From positions 88,887,001 to 88,951,000 of the forward strand of contig CM027377.1 in assembly GCA_015680905.1 (NCBI GenBank): 64,000 nt of DNA, given 5' to 3'. The stretch comes from Coptis chinensis (taxonomy: Eukaryota > Streptophyta > Magnoliopsida > Ranunculales > Ranunculaceae). The notes under the pieces were generated by a model, which saw only the letters and a program-made list of their open reading frames with translations, had not been told where the DNA came from and searched no databases. Both the position numbers and the translations under genes were made by a program. Each line of letters starts with the position of its first letter. The stretch's first letter is position 1. This document shows positions 1-10,270 of the stretch, piece by piece.

Positions 1-301
1 ATGTGTTGGTCTAACTGCCATGTGAAACCTTCCTCCGTATTTTCTAACATTGTGCATCCCTCAGTAATTGTTTTAGGAATCTGACATGAAAAGACCTACT
101 ATGGATACCCATAGTTGATGTTACATAATTATGTGTACCAATAACACATGTTTCACTTGTGTTTTCCACATATTAATTCTGGATCTAACTACACTTGCTA
201 TCCTGATTCGTAAAGGCTCATATATTGGCTATAAATCTCTTCTTTTCATCCATCTTTATTTCACGCATTCTTCACTATCCTTCCCTCACTTATACTTTCA
301 A
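1..301 (+). other. Non-coding sequence upstream of ORF-a in element H
   Basis: AT-rich sequence with no recognisable gene. By position it matches the spacer before ORF-a in the better preserved copies A, B and C. The integrase end of H must lie left of the window. Confidence 0.4.
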
Positions 302-1386
302 ATCGATCAACCAAGAAAGATAGTGCCCGAGAAAAATTATTTGAATTTTTTTGATGAAGTCCTTTTTTCTCCATATTTTGACACATAATTTGTACGTTGA
401 GGATGGATGCCTCTTCTATATCATTCGGAAGCTGCTTATTCAACAAAATTGGTTTTGATGTTTTACCAATTTAGCGAACCTGAACATGGTAAATTCTATT
501 TCAATGCCAATGGACAACGATTTGAATTGACTAGGGAAATTATCTCTGACATGCTTTAAATTCCAATGAATAACCCGAACTTCCATATTCCAGAGTCACC
601 ATTTGATATCGTCAAATAAATACTACAAGCCACTGTATCTCGTGGCGAAATAGGAAACAGACATCACGTTGTTCTTCATCGCTTTTCGAAACAGAATCAA
701 CGATTTGTGCTCCACTGGTTAGGACATAATGTGGCGGGTACATCACAAACATCTGTAGTGACAAAACCTCAACTCCGCCTACTTTAGATTATGCAGAATC
801 AAAGGGATGACTTTTGCATAATCCAATATCTCTGGAACTCGATCACCAGGCCTAAAAAATGGTTAGCACCTATGCCTACTGTTGTCATGAAAATTATGTT
901 GCTTTCATATTATCTAGCTGTTTATCCAGAAATACCTCTTCAAATAGCGGGCCTTACTGTAATTCACACAGAATACGCCGCTTGTTTTTGGACTCCAGAT
1001 ACTCTGATAGATGAACAAGAAGACCAAAGCTCATACACTGAATATTTCTTTGATGAAAATGCCATGCATAAAATTTTTAATCCCATGGAAGGCATTCATT
1101 TTTTCACCAAGGCATGTGAGAACTGCACGCACGCCAGGAAATCATCATCAAAAGTCTTCTAGAATTCCAAGAACCTCAAGCAATGCACGACATTGAACAG
1201 GAGGAAATCTTGGAAAATCACTCTCAGTCCTTGGAAAATGACGCTCTCCTAATGGAGAATCAAACTACGCTCTCTGCCAACTAGGGGGACATTCAGCTTC
1301 AGCTCGGCCAACAAACTGATGAACTAAACAGTCTTGTGAACGATTTGTGTCCCCATAACTATCATCATCGTCATCATGGTCCATGA
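302..1386 (+). pseudogene. ORF-a remnant of old Athila-like element H
   Basis: Broken copy of the gene that follows integrase in this family, about 361 codons against about 368 in element C. The N-terminus (RKIVPEKN) aligns with RRILPEHA of C, and a middle block keeps the pattern W-L-G-H-N-V-x-G and A-P-M-P-T-V-V-M-K-I-M seen as APLPVLIRKIM in C. The start codon appears to be ATC instead of ATG and several stops interrupt the frame. The C-terminus is Gln/Glu-rich and ends in a His-rich tail, comparable with the coiled, polar C-terminus of ORF-a in A. I relate the family to the 'putative plant transposon protein' domain (Pfam PF20167, recalled, not searched). Function unknown. The low similarity to the other copies shows H is an older or separate lineage. 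Confidence 0.65.
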
Positions 1387-2380
1387 TCTTCTTCTTAAAT
1401 AAAAAATAATAAACATAAAAATAAAAATAAATTATAAATAGAGTTTTTGACTATTTAGTACCATGTACTTACAATTTTTTTCCTAAATAGTACCTGTACT
1501 TTGTTTCTAGCCTATTAGTACCACGAACTCTTAATTTGGTTCAACTTAGTACCTCCGTCTATTTTCCATCCCAATCCCTCTAATTTGTCTAATGGGGACC
1601 TCACTTGTTTAACCACGTGACCTGGGTTTCTCTAATTAGTGCCAATAACTCAATTAGCCCAATTATTTATGACAGACATAAAAAAAAACAAGAGTACCTA
1701 AAAAAATCGAAAAACACAGAGAGTGGACTGCAAAAGATCTCCATTGCAAAAGAAGGAAGGACGGAGCTAATCATGAGTTCTTTTTACCAAAAATGAAGGT
1801 AATTTAGATTAATTTTATCACTTTTATTAAGTTTGAGTTTTATAATTAAGTTTTTGTTGAATTTATGAAGGTAATTGTTGAATATCTTTTTTGATGAACT
1901 GGTTAAGGTTCTCCACTGAATCACTCACAAGTTTTGTTTTTCTATCTTGGGGCGTCTTGCTTTCTTATTTTTTAATTCTTTTCAGCTTTTAAAACATTTA
2001 AAAATGGTTGTTTGAGGTTAAAAGATGTGAAGATTGTGTGGAAGTTATTGTTGAGTATGGTTGTTTGTACTACCTGTGCTTCTTGATGAATTTTTATATG
2101 TTAATTCTCTTATGTTATTTTTTTTTGGGTGGAGGATTGTTGATAAAACTAAGAAAGTTCATCCTTGGAGGCATGAGATACTGATTTCTGGGAACTTGAT
2201 GAATACACAGAATTACAACTTGTTTAGTTTTCTTTTGGGAATTTTTTCCTACTTTTTTGACAATTCTTAATTTGTAGGCATACATATGTTATTGGACTAG
2301 GGCTAAATTGTTTCTACATATGTAATTGGCCATATCTTCATGAGTTTCAAATTTTGATGTTAGTACATGTTTTGTTCATA

Positions 2381-2911
2381 GGTTGAATGTCAGATTTGTG
2401 ATGAAGTTAGACACTCAGCTATTGAGTGCCAATTTCTATACTCTCCATAAAGAAGCTACATGTGATGGTATCCGATTGTTGGGCATATCACAAATAGCTC
2501 GCAATCCAGGAAGGAAATACTTGAAGTGTCAGCATGTTACATGTTGAAGTTATTTGCAATAGTTGGATGAAGGTGTTTATGAAAAACTTTCTAGGATTGG
2601 ATCAAGCACGTCAACAAACGATCGAATGCTTTAAGTATGGTCAGGCAGGCCATTGGATGCCCGATTGCCCTTGGGTAGACTGTGAATGCAATAGAAATGA
2701 CTATAAGGGAAGGATGACTGTTAAGATTATGAAGTATGGATTAAATGTTGGAAAAACGTACTTGAAATGCAAAAGCTGTGGGGGATTTAAATGGCTTCAT
2801 GATGCAATATTGGCAGAGGCAAGAAAGAAGACAACCACTTTGGCTGCAAAACCCATTGTTACCCTAAAAATGACCCTGTCAGAATTTTCAAAACTAAATA
2901 TCAATGAATGA
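2381..2911 (+). pseudogene. CCHC zinc knuckle / GRF zinc-finger tandem, broken
   Basis: Two repeats of the same pair of domains can be read. First: a CCHC knuckle CQICDEVRHSAIEC (C-x2-C-x4-H-x4-C, from about 2389), then a GRF-type finger with the diagnostic NPGRKYLKC, ending LDEGVYEKL. Second: knuckle CFKYGQAGHWMPDC, with its second Cys changed to Tyr, then a GRF finger with GKTYLKCKSCGGFKWL inside the open frame 2534-2911. A frameshift near 2460 and two stops inside the first GRF finger break the gene. Alternating CCHC and GRF fingers occur in the C-terminal region of plant DNA topoisomerase 3-alpha and in smaller DNA-binding proteins, where they bind single-stranded nucleic acid. The parent gene cannot be named from this piece. 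An AG acceptor-like site just before 2384 suggests capture from genomic, intron-containing DNA. Confidence 0.55.
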
Positions 2912-3289
2912 ACATGTAATTTGGAATGCAAAACTCTATCAACTTAATCTGTAACTTCTGTCAGAGTTTTAGCTTTGTAATGGACATGTAATCTGTTAGA
3001 GTTTTGTTGTTTGTTAGGTATGTAATCTGACATAACTTTGTTTTTTGTAAGGCATGTAAGACTAGTTTCTTAGTTAAGGGATTCTATGGTTACAGGTTGT
3101 GGTTTGTTAAGGCATGTAATATGTAGGGGAAGTTTGTTGTTTCTAAGGTGTGAATTCTTACAATGTGATTTGAGAGTTAAGTTTGTTGTTTCTAAGGTGT
3201 GAATTCTTACTATTGATATGGTGACTATTGCTATTGTGATTTGAAAGCTAAGTTTGTTGGTTACTGAATATTAGGTATTAGACGTTCAG

Positions 3290-3930
3290 TTGTAGCACTA
3301 CGAGACAATGAATTCAAGTCTTTTAGTACTGCGAGTCTTAATTTTAGCTGCAAGTCTTTTAGTGCTGCGAGACAATGAATTGAATTCAAGTATTTGGCTG
3401 TCAGAGTTTTCGCTTCCAGTTTTAATATTTGGTTCTATCAGAGTTCATAGCTTTTAGTACTGCGAGTATTTGCCTTCCCGTTATGAGTATTTGGCTTCCA
3501 GTTTTAGCTGTCAAAGTATTAGCTTCCAGTATTTGGTGAGTATTTGGCTGTTAAGTTTTAGCTTCCAGTTTTAGTATTTGGTTTTGTCAGAGTTCATAGC
3601 TGTCAGGGTATTAACTTCTAGTATTTGATGAGTATTTCACTGTCAGAGTTTTAGCTTCCATTTTTAGTATTTGTTTGTCAGAGTTCATAGCTTTTAGTAT
3701 TTGGCTGTCATAGTATTTGGTTATGGTGAGTATTTGGCTGTCAGAGTTCATAGCTGTGAATGGCTGTTAGAGAACATAAATACTACAAGTTCATAGCTTT
3801 TACATTCACAGAGAGTTTAACAGCTAGTTCACGGATGTCAGAGTTCATAGTTGTATGGCGTGAATGGCTGTCAGAGTTTTTTGGTGCATGAATGGCTGTC
3901 AAAGTTTAACTTGCAGAGAGTTTTTTGGTG
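3290..3930. repeat. Degenerate short-motif repeat block in L
   Basis: Many scattered copies of short words such as GTCAGAGTT, TTTAGTACTGCGAG and GTATTTGGCTGTCAG in irregular order. Non-coding. The 3' neighbour (4015-4163) carries the reverse complement of the main word (AACTCTGAC). Confidence 0.6.
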
Positions 3931-4014
3931 CGTACATTCACAGAGCCAAAACCAAAAACTGTATCCAAAACCAAAACTGAATCCAAAACAAAAAACTGAA
4001 TCCAAAACCAAAAC

Positions 4015-4163
4015 TCAACTCTGACAAAACTTGTTTCACCACAAACTTGATCAGACAGAACTTGACTCTGACAGAACAAAAACCAAAACTCGACTCTGAC
4101 AGAACTTGTTTCCCCACAAACTTGATCAGACATAACTTGACTTTAACAGAACTAAAACCAAAA
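4015..4163. repeat. 75-bp tandem repeat, two copies
   Basis: Two adjacent units of about 75 bp (4015-4089 and 4090-4163), each with CTCTGACA-AACTTGTTTC, CCACAAACTTGATCAGACA and a further CTTGACT part, differing at a handful of positions. Confidence 0.75.
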
Positions 4164-4240
4164 AGTGAATTCAAAAACTATTAAACTGAATCCCAAAACA
4201 AAAAGTGAATTCAAAAACTATTAAACTGAATCCCAAAACT
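4161..4240. repeat. Perfect 40-bp tandem duplication
   Basis: 4161-4200 is repeated without change at 4201-4240. The perfect match next to a degenerate neighbourhood points to a recent local duplication or an assembly duplication. Confidence 0.85.
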
Positions 4241-4269
4241 ATTAAACTTACACCAACTAAAAAAAGCTC

Positions 4270-4619
4270 GCACCTTTCGGCATCAGTATATACTTTTACC
4301 TGTAACCGCTTACCGAATTATGAAGACCCATTTCCCACAGTTTTCGGCTATTTTTAACGACTGGGTTAAAGTAGATTCTATGTGCCCGGCGAATAGAATA
4401 ATTCGTTCATTAAGGTTTCGGTAATGGCGTGCATGTTTTTCATAGTACCTGAGGAAAGTTTGTTGCTACCCGAACGACGATAATATGTTGCGACATTTGA
4501 ATGGGTCGGGTGAACAACAATGGAGCACCATTTGGCAGGCCATTATCTATTGGGGCGATGCTAAGGAAATGCATTTCACGTGGGATGACGCAAGAACATC
4601 AGGACCTACTAGATGGTAA
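4270..4619 (+). pseudogene. C-terminal part of ORF-b of element H
   Basis: The reading begins RTFRHQYILLPV, then HFPQFSAIFNDWVKVDSMCP and NRIIRSL. It matches ORF-b of A, which reads TMRHKYLLMPV, PVFCAQFTDWKRVEVMRP and NRVVRSL. After a frame disruption near 4425 the tail reads STIWQAIIYWGDAKEMHF, matching WQVIMDWQDAKEPHIF of A, and ends at a TAA at 4617. The first two thirds of ORF-b are missing, replaced by insertion L. This ties 1-1438 and 4270-7770 into one element and shows that the ORF-a/ORF-b pair also exists in a diverged lineage. Confidence 0.7.
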
Positions 4620-6154
4620 ATTTGATGATGGCTAATGTGTGTATATATCTAATTGTCTATATCGGTTTTTCCTATGTTAATGTTGTTCTTTGTTATTTCT
4701 GTATAATATATTATGTTATAATAACTTTATGTTCTAGCAATCCAGCCCTAATTTTCCTCACAGTTCTCAGGTAATTTCTTTCTTTATCTATTGATACTTC
4801 GAGGACTAAGCATCATCCAGTTTGGGGGTGCTTTAAACCTGTAGCTAAAATTAGGCATCTTGTAGGCTGTATATAGTTTCTAGTTTCTTGTTAGTGAATG
4901 TATTTAGTGACAAAGTCTTGTTTCCTTTTTGATGATGAAAATCGTCTAGAAATCTCACAGTAGCATTCGAATTAGGATTTATTTTTAAGAAACTTAAGAT
5001 AATACATATGCAATAGTTTTTACACCTTTTCATGAGTATTCATGCACTGAGTATCATCGATTGTACATAACAGTAAGTTTCTAGAACCCACGGTTTGTCT
5101 ACTTAAATTATCAATCTTTTGATAATCTAACCAAAAAGCCTCATATGTGAGTAATGACACATAGGAGTAGCTTTTCCGAATAGAGAAAATCGTGCATCTA
5201 CTTACTTGATCACCATCCGAACCCTAGGCAAGAATTTAGGCTGTCTTTGGATCGACATAGCCAAAAATTCATACCTGTTACAAATTTTACCGCTACTCAC
5301 TCCATTGAACCTTTCATCAAACCTTTCACTTTCACCAAAACTTCCTTACCCATCTATTAACCCCAAATAAAATAACCTACCTAAATGATGAGTATGAGAA
5401 ATAGGATGAAATGTAGAAAAATAAAGAGATAGACTTGGTCCAAATAAAAGTCAGTTACTTGCTTCAGGAAAGAAAAATAGAATTATGTTTCTTAAGCTTT
5501 GAAAAAAAAAAATCACATAAAAATGAGTACAAAGGCTTAAGAGCAAAGTAGGAAAACTCAGGTAGAAGTAGGAAAATAAAACAAGGATTTCTCTAGTGTA
5601 AATATCTTGAAGACCTTATTCTCTCATAGTTGTCATTTTTGATTTTCCATTCCCATTTCCTTCTACATCACCACCTAAGCCCCACGAGATCTAATAACGA
5701 CCTCTAGCTCAATTAGGAGTAAGGTGGTGTGATAATAAGTAGTAAATGTGATTGATCGACCTCAGCTCCTCTGACTGTTATCGAGTATGTGAGGAAACGT
5801 GTGCCCACTGCACACTGGAGTTAGCGAAATTTGAGTGGAAAAATTATCAGTGAATTTGTGTTTCGACACGTACCTGTGAGAACCTATTTAGGGACGCTAC
5901 CCAAAGGATCCAGAAATGGCCTTGCTTGTACATTTTAATATAAGGTTCATTGTATGCATGTTCATATGTAGATGTTTTAATTATTATATTCATATTAACT
6001 TGAGATTCAAAGGACTTAATCCTCGTTCCCCGCTAGGGAGATGTATAGATATCTGAGATTAATTTAGGGAACAAGCTTTGTTACTAAGTTGTTGTAGTAT
6101 AGATGAAGTTTGTGAGTATCTTCTCTGGAAAACTCTCACGAGGCTATAACTCAT

Positions 6155-6175
6155 CCACTAGGGAATTCCTAGTGG
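6155..6175 (+). promoter_or_regulatory. Conserved 3' UTR hairpin of element H
   Basis: Perfect 8-bp stem CCACTAGG/CCTAGTGG with loop GAATT. The same hairpin is at 23566-23586 (A), 40945-40965 (B), 42849-42869 (D) and 54320-54340 (C, reverse strand). Confidence 0.7.
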
Positions 6176-6277
6176 TTTAAGGCCTTGGTGCATACAGTCA
6201 GTGCAACCGCACTCTGTAAAATGAGAATTAGTTAGGATTACACATTTTTGGCCACTTATCTATTGTAATGTCTCCTC

Positions 6278-6316
6278 TTTGCTTGAGGACAAGCAAAGTG
6301 TTATTTGGGGGTGGTG
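6278..6316 (+). promoter_or_regulatory. Hairpin and polypurine tract before the 3' LTR of H
   Basis: TTTGCTTGAGGACAAGCAAA (8-bp stem, AGGA loop) at 6278-6297 is followed by the G-rich tract TTATTTGGGGGTGGTG directly before the LTR start TGATAAG. The tract position is that of the plus-strand primer (polypurine tract) of LTR retrotransposons. Confidence 0.65.
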
Positions 6317-7770
6317 TGATAAGCACCCAAAACTGTAATATTAAACCTCGTAGAGACATAACAATTTGGTTAATTATGTGTTTAATAAGCATGAAATAAT
6401 TAGATTTTCGTACTTTTGCAGGTTTTTGCAATTAATGTGAAAATGATGATAAACCTGTATAAAAGCAAGGGAATAGTATATATATCTGAAGTCTTTCTAC
6501 TCAGCCCCTGTGAAGCCCAACAAAGCCGGAGTAAAGCCCGAAGACTCAAACAAGACATAATCAAGTCAGAACGAGATTACATGCACAGAAGCATCAAACT
6601 TCCGAAGCTCATATCTCTTGAACCAGGACTCCGACTTTGGCAAGTGAACTACTCAGACGATCAATGCGACGAACTCTATGCAAAGGTGGGAAGTTGTAAA
6701 AATGCCAAAATCCCAACCCGCCACTGGATGCAGCACGTGGACCAACTATGTGGGCCCACAAGATTGGATGAGTAATCAATCATGGAGTAAGTCAAAACAA
6801 AATGTGCAAATTATTGGCACAAATTGACACCTTGCATGTATTAATTACCTTGACTAGCCTTTTTATGCCAAATAGTGTTTAATTTTAGCTTTGTATGATT
6901 TGGGGATAAGATGGAATTTAATGTGAGTACTTGGGGGGACGTGATTTCATGTGGGAAATGAGAGAATGCTCTCATATGTATTGCTTTTAGGATTTGGGAG
7001 CATGGACTCTCTCATTCACGCATGTTTCATATCTTTATCTTTTGTAAGTTCTTGTAACATCTTTAATGGTGGCAACACTTGTGTTATAATAAATAAATTA
7101 TCATTTTCTTCAGCAAAATCAGGTCTTATTTTATTTTTCTTCTTCTTCCATTCTTATATTAGCATATCATAATTATCATATAATATACATCCCATGATCA
7201 TGAGCTAAAACCTTCCTTTGTAGAGGGTTAATGATGCTCATGTGAGGAACAACTTTTGTTATTGATTTGTAGCTATTTGTTTAGGACAAATAAGCTAGAC
7301 TTCATATTCTACCCCAAAATGGTAGTTGGTGTAGAGTCTAATTAGGAATTGAGATGATTTCTTAGAGATAAGTCATTGCTTTTGTTTCTCATACTAGCAA
7401 TATGATATTAGAGATAAGAACATATTATTAGGGATCAAACTCTAATCTTTATTAAGATTTGTCTATGAATTCCAAGAAAGATTAAAGATACAATAAACTA
7501 GATTCAAGCAATAAAGGTTTTTCTTCACATTAGTAGATTTAACTCCACACCTTTCCATCTATCCATTTTTCTTTTTAGTGGTGCATGTTTACGTAACTTT
7601 TAACTTAAGATATCTAAAATCAAACTAAGTAGTTTTAATATTACTCAACCATCAAAAATCATTCTCACTAGTTTCCCTTGAACAAACTCTAATTGTAATT
7701 CTATCATAGTCTTAAGTTTGAACGAAACCCTTACTTTAACAATACATACAAAGAACGTGAGTAAGGAACT
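6317..7770 (+). repeat. 3' LTR of element H, truncated
   Basis: Starts TGATAAGCACCCAAAACTG, matching the TGATAAGAGCCCAAAACTG start of the other Athila-type LTRs, and ends in a stretch resembling the last 150 bp of those LTRs (GAACGAAACCCTTACT, GTGAGTAAGGAACT). It is cut off where J begins. The open frame inside it (6416-6775) has no family resemblance and I read it as chance. Confidence 0.6.
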
Positions 7771-10270
7771 TGATTATAACACCCGGCTATTTCTATTTAT
7801 TATTTTTATAATATATGATTAATATTAATAATAATTATAAATAAGATAAAAATAAAAATGATAAAGATTAGAAAAATATAAGGTAAAGAGGATAAACCCC
7901 ATTCCCTATTTTTGGGGCTTTTCAAAAAGGGGAAACAAATATACGAGTTTGAACAGTGAGTATATATTTTTATCTTTTCACTGAACTCATAGTTTTTGTT
8001 CCTAATATGCTATTTAATATGTTTATGAAACTTCTTTCACTGCTCAATATTTTTTGTTCGTTCTGCTTATTCTACATGTTGCCAAATTTGGAATAATCAA
8101 ACTTGTCGAAATTTTAAATTGATTTGTATGGTTTATCAACTGCCTATTATTGTTTAAATCATTTAAATTGTTATGAATTGTTAATGGTGGATATAAGTAG
8201 TTGTTTTGTTGCCTGTTAAATTCTTTGGATGATCATTTGAGTTGTTATTTGAATTGAACATAGTAACTATTGGGTTGGTGATTTGGGTGGCATTTTGTGT
8301 TGAGTGGATACTGCGAGTGGTACTGTTGAAGCTATGAAGGAGTCGAACTCGATTTTGGGAAAGTGAGGGGAATTGAGTTTTGATAATAGCATAATGTGGG
8401 GTTTTTATCAGTGACCAAAATGAACTGTTTTGGTGGTGTTTGGTGGTTGGTAAAGGTACTTTTGAAGCTCTGAAGGTCGTTAATGGTGTCGAAATCGGTT
8501 TTTTTTGGAGTGAGGGAATTGAGTTTTTGTTATGTTAAAAGTTTGGGTTTTTTGTAGGGAGTAAAATCGGTGGGTTTAAAGGGGACAAAGTTTAGTGGTT
8601 GATGGTGGCTGATCGGTGAAAGTTTGATCGAGCTGTTGAGGAGGAAATGGGTAGAAGATGACCTGAAGTTGGGCTTGGGCTCTAAAGTCTTTTAGTTAGG
8701 CTTAGGAGGTTGATCAGGCTCAAAAGTTTTATTTGGGCTTGGGAAGTGGACCAGGCTCTAAAGTCTTTTAGTTGGGCTTGGGCTGATTTCTTTTATTTTT
8801 GTGGGATGGGTCCTTTTTATTTTAAGTGGACCGGATTCTATTTATTTAGATGGGCTTTGGTTAGAGTTTGTTTTTTGGCCAAATCTATGCCTGGTTTGGA
8901 ATCAAGTTTCCATATAGTTACGGTCAGATTAAAACTCTCACCAAAACATGAAAAAGTGAGTTTTTTAGTCTTCTTTCCAACCCAATTGGTCTCATCCCCT
9001 TCCGAGTCCTGTGGAGACAGCTATGATGTTTGGAAGTTTGGTTGACAGAAAATAGTGTGTCAGAAATAAGTTTCTGTGCAGTGTGTTCAAGTCCAGTTTT
9101 AAAATAGTTAGGGTGAGAGTTAGAATTTTTATAAAACATAAAAGAGTAAGATCTGGAAGTCTGCTTTCTATTAAAATTGGCCTCATTGAATTCAAAGGAC
9201 CGTGGAATTAATTATGACGTCTGGAAGTTTGAGTGGAAGAGAATAGTGGGTCAGAAATCAGTTTATGTGCATTATGTTTGAACCTAGTTTTCGTATATTT
9301 AGAATGAGATTGAGTATTTTTGTAAAACATAAAAAAGTAATTTTGTGTGTTAAAGTTTCACCACAAAAAGCCTCAATATATTTGGATACATGTGGAAAGA
9401 GTTGTTCCATTCGGAAGATAGTCCGTTAGAAATCCAATTTGCTGAAATTAGGATTTTTACCATTTTTAACCTAAGTTTTCTTCTAGATGGGCTGAGGTTG
9501 GGACTTCGAGTTCTGCATAAAAAAAGTATTTCTACATACCCTAGTTTCTAAATAATTAAGTTACATGTCATTTGGATGAATGTAGGAAAAACTATAGCAT
9601 TGATAAGTTGGCTAGAAAACCTACCGTGTTATCCTTTATGTGTATGAACCTATTTTGGGAAATATGTCTAGTAATGAACTAAGATTCTCTTAAACTCTTT
9701 CTGGGTGTTTTATATAGTGTTTGCAGTCTACTTTTAGACTGTGGTTTTATTTGGAACCGACATTGTTCATAAGATCGTTTTTTTTTAGAATCAAAAGTAG
9801 AGAAATATCCATTTGTGAGTTTTTGGATTTAAAGGTTCATAATGTATCTCTAGGTATGAAACTTTACGTATATGATTATGGGAGTATCTGAAACTTATTG
9901 TATGTGATTCTATATAGTATAAATTGTTGTTTTCCTTAAAGGTACATACAATGATGTTGATATTTATTGGTTAAAAGCTATGTAAGGCTTGATTCTAATC
10001 TTGAAAGATTAGATACGTAGGTAGCCTTATGTACAGGTGCAGCCACTATATTATATATTATATATTAGTTTTTATGATAACTATATGCGTATAATGCTAT
10101 CATTTAATTGTGTATGTGATTGTGGCTGTTTGAATTGTATTTGATTGATGACCATTCATGTTGCATTCAATGATATTTAAATGCGTGATTGATTTGCATT
10201 GATATGTGAAAATAAATTTTTGCATGTGTGATCAATTGTTGTGCATAATTAATGCTAGTATAATGATAAG
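7771..10270 (+). mobile_element. LTR-like sequence J, left part
   Basis: Begins TGATTATAACACCCGGC, the kind of start (TG..AACACCC) typical of long plant chromovirus LTRs, directly after the interrupted LTR of H. It is a long non-coding sequence with internal repeats (8663-8810 with GGGCTTGGG and TCTAAAGTCTTTTAG words; 8907-9480). It is split at 10270 by element A and continues at 25183. No primer-binding site or gag/pol was seen in either part, so this may be a solo or truncated LTR. Classification rests on the terminus only. Confidence 0.4.
8907..9480. repeat. 190-bp diverged tandem repeat, three units
   Basis: Units start at about 8907, 9097 and 9288 (spacing 190 and 191 bp). Each contains an AAAACATRAAARAGT word, a TGGAAGTTTG or related word, and ends in GTCAGAAAT plus a GTTTGAACCTAG-like word. 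The third unit is the most diverged. Confidence 0.6.

Larger units (their letters stand above)
1439..4261. mobile_element. Insertion L splitting element H, with captured zinc-finger sequence
   Basis: H homology stops near 1438 (end of ORF-a plus an AT-rich tail) and resumes at 4270 inside ORF-b, so about 2.8 kb is foreign. Its left end repeats a motif of the type TTTAGTACC-TGTACTT at 1447-1560, like the subterminal repeats of plant DNA transposons. I did not find the matching inverted end on the right, so class (Mutator-like is one option) and exact borders are uncertain. 1600-2380 holds no recognisable gene. 2381-2911 holds the zinc-finger pseudogene and 2912-4261 is AT-rich and repetitive. 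ORF-b's N-terminus and the ORF-a/ORF-b spacer of H are missing, so a deletion accompanied or followed the insertion. Confidence 0.45.
4620..6316 (+). other. 3' untranslated region of element H
   Basis: No coding potential, but collinear with the post-ORF-b region of A, B and C. It keeps a G-rich module at 4820-4831 (GTTTGGGGGTGC), the block TCTTTGGATCGACATAGCC near 5235, the block CCCACTGCACACTGGAG near 5802, and the two hairpins listed below. Conservation without coding across such diverged copies suggests function at the RNA or DNA level. Confidence 0.6.

Noticed and set aside
6416..6775. 119-codon open frame
   Set aside because: Lies inside the LTR of H, and no family resemblance; treated as chance.
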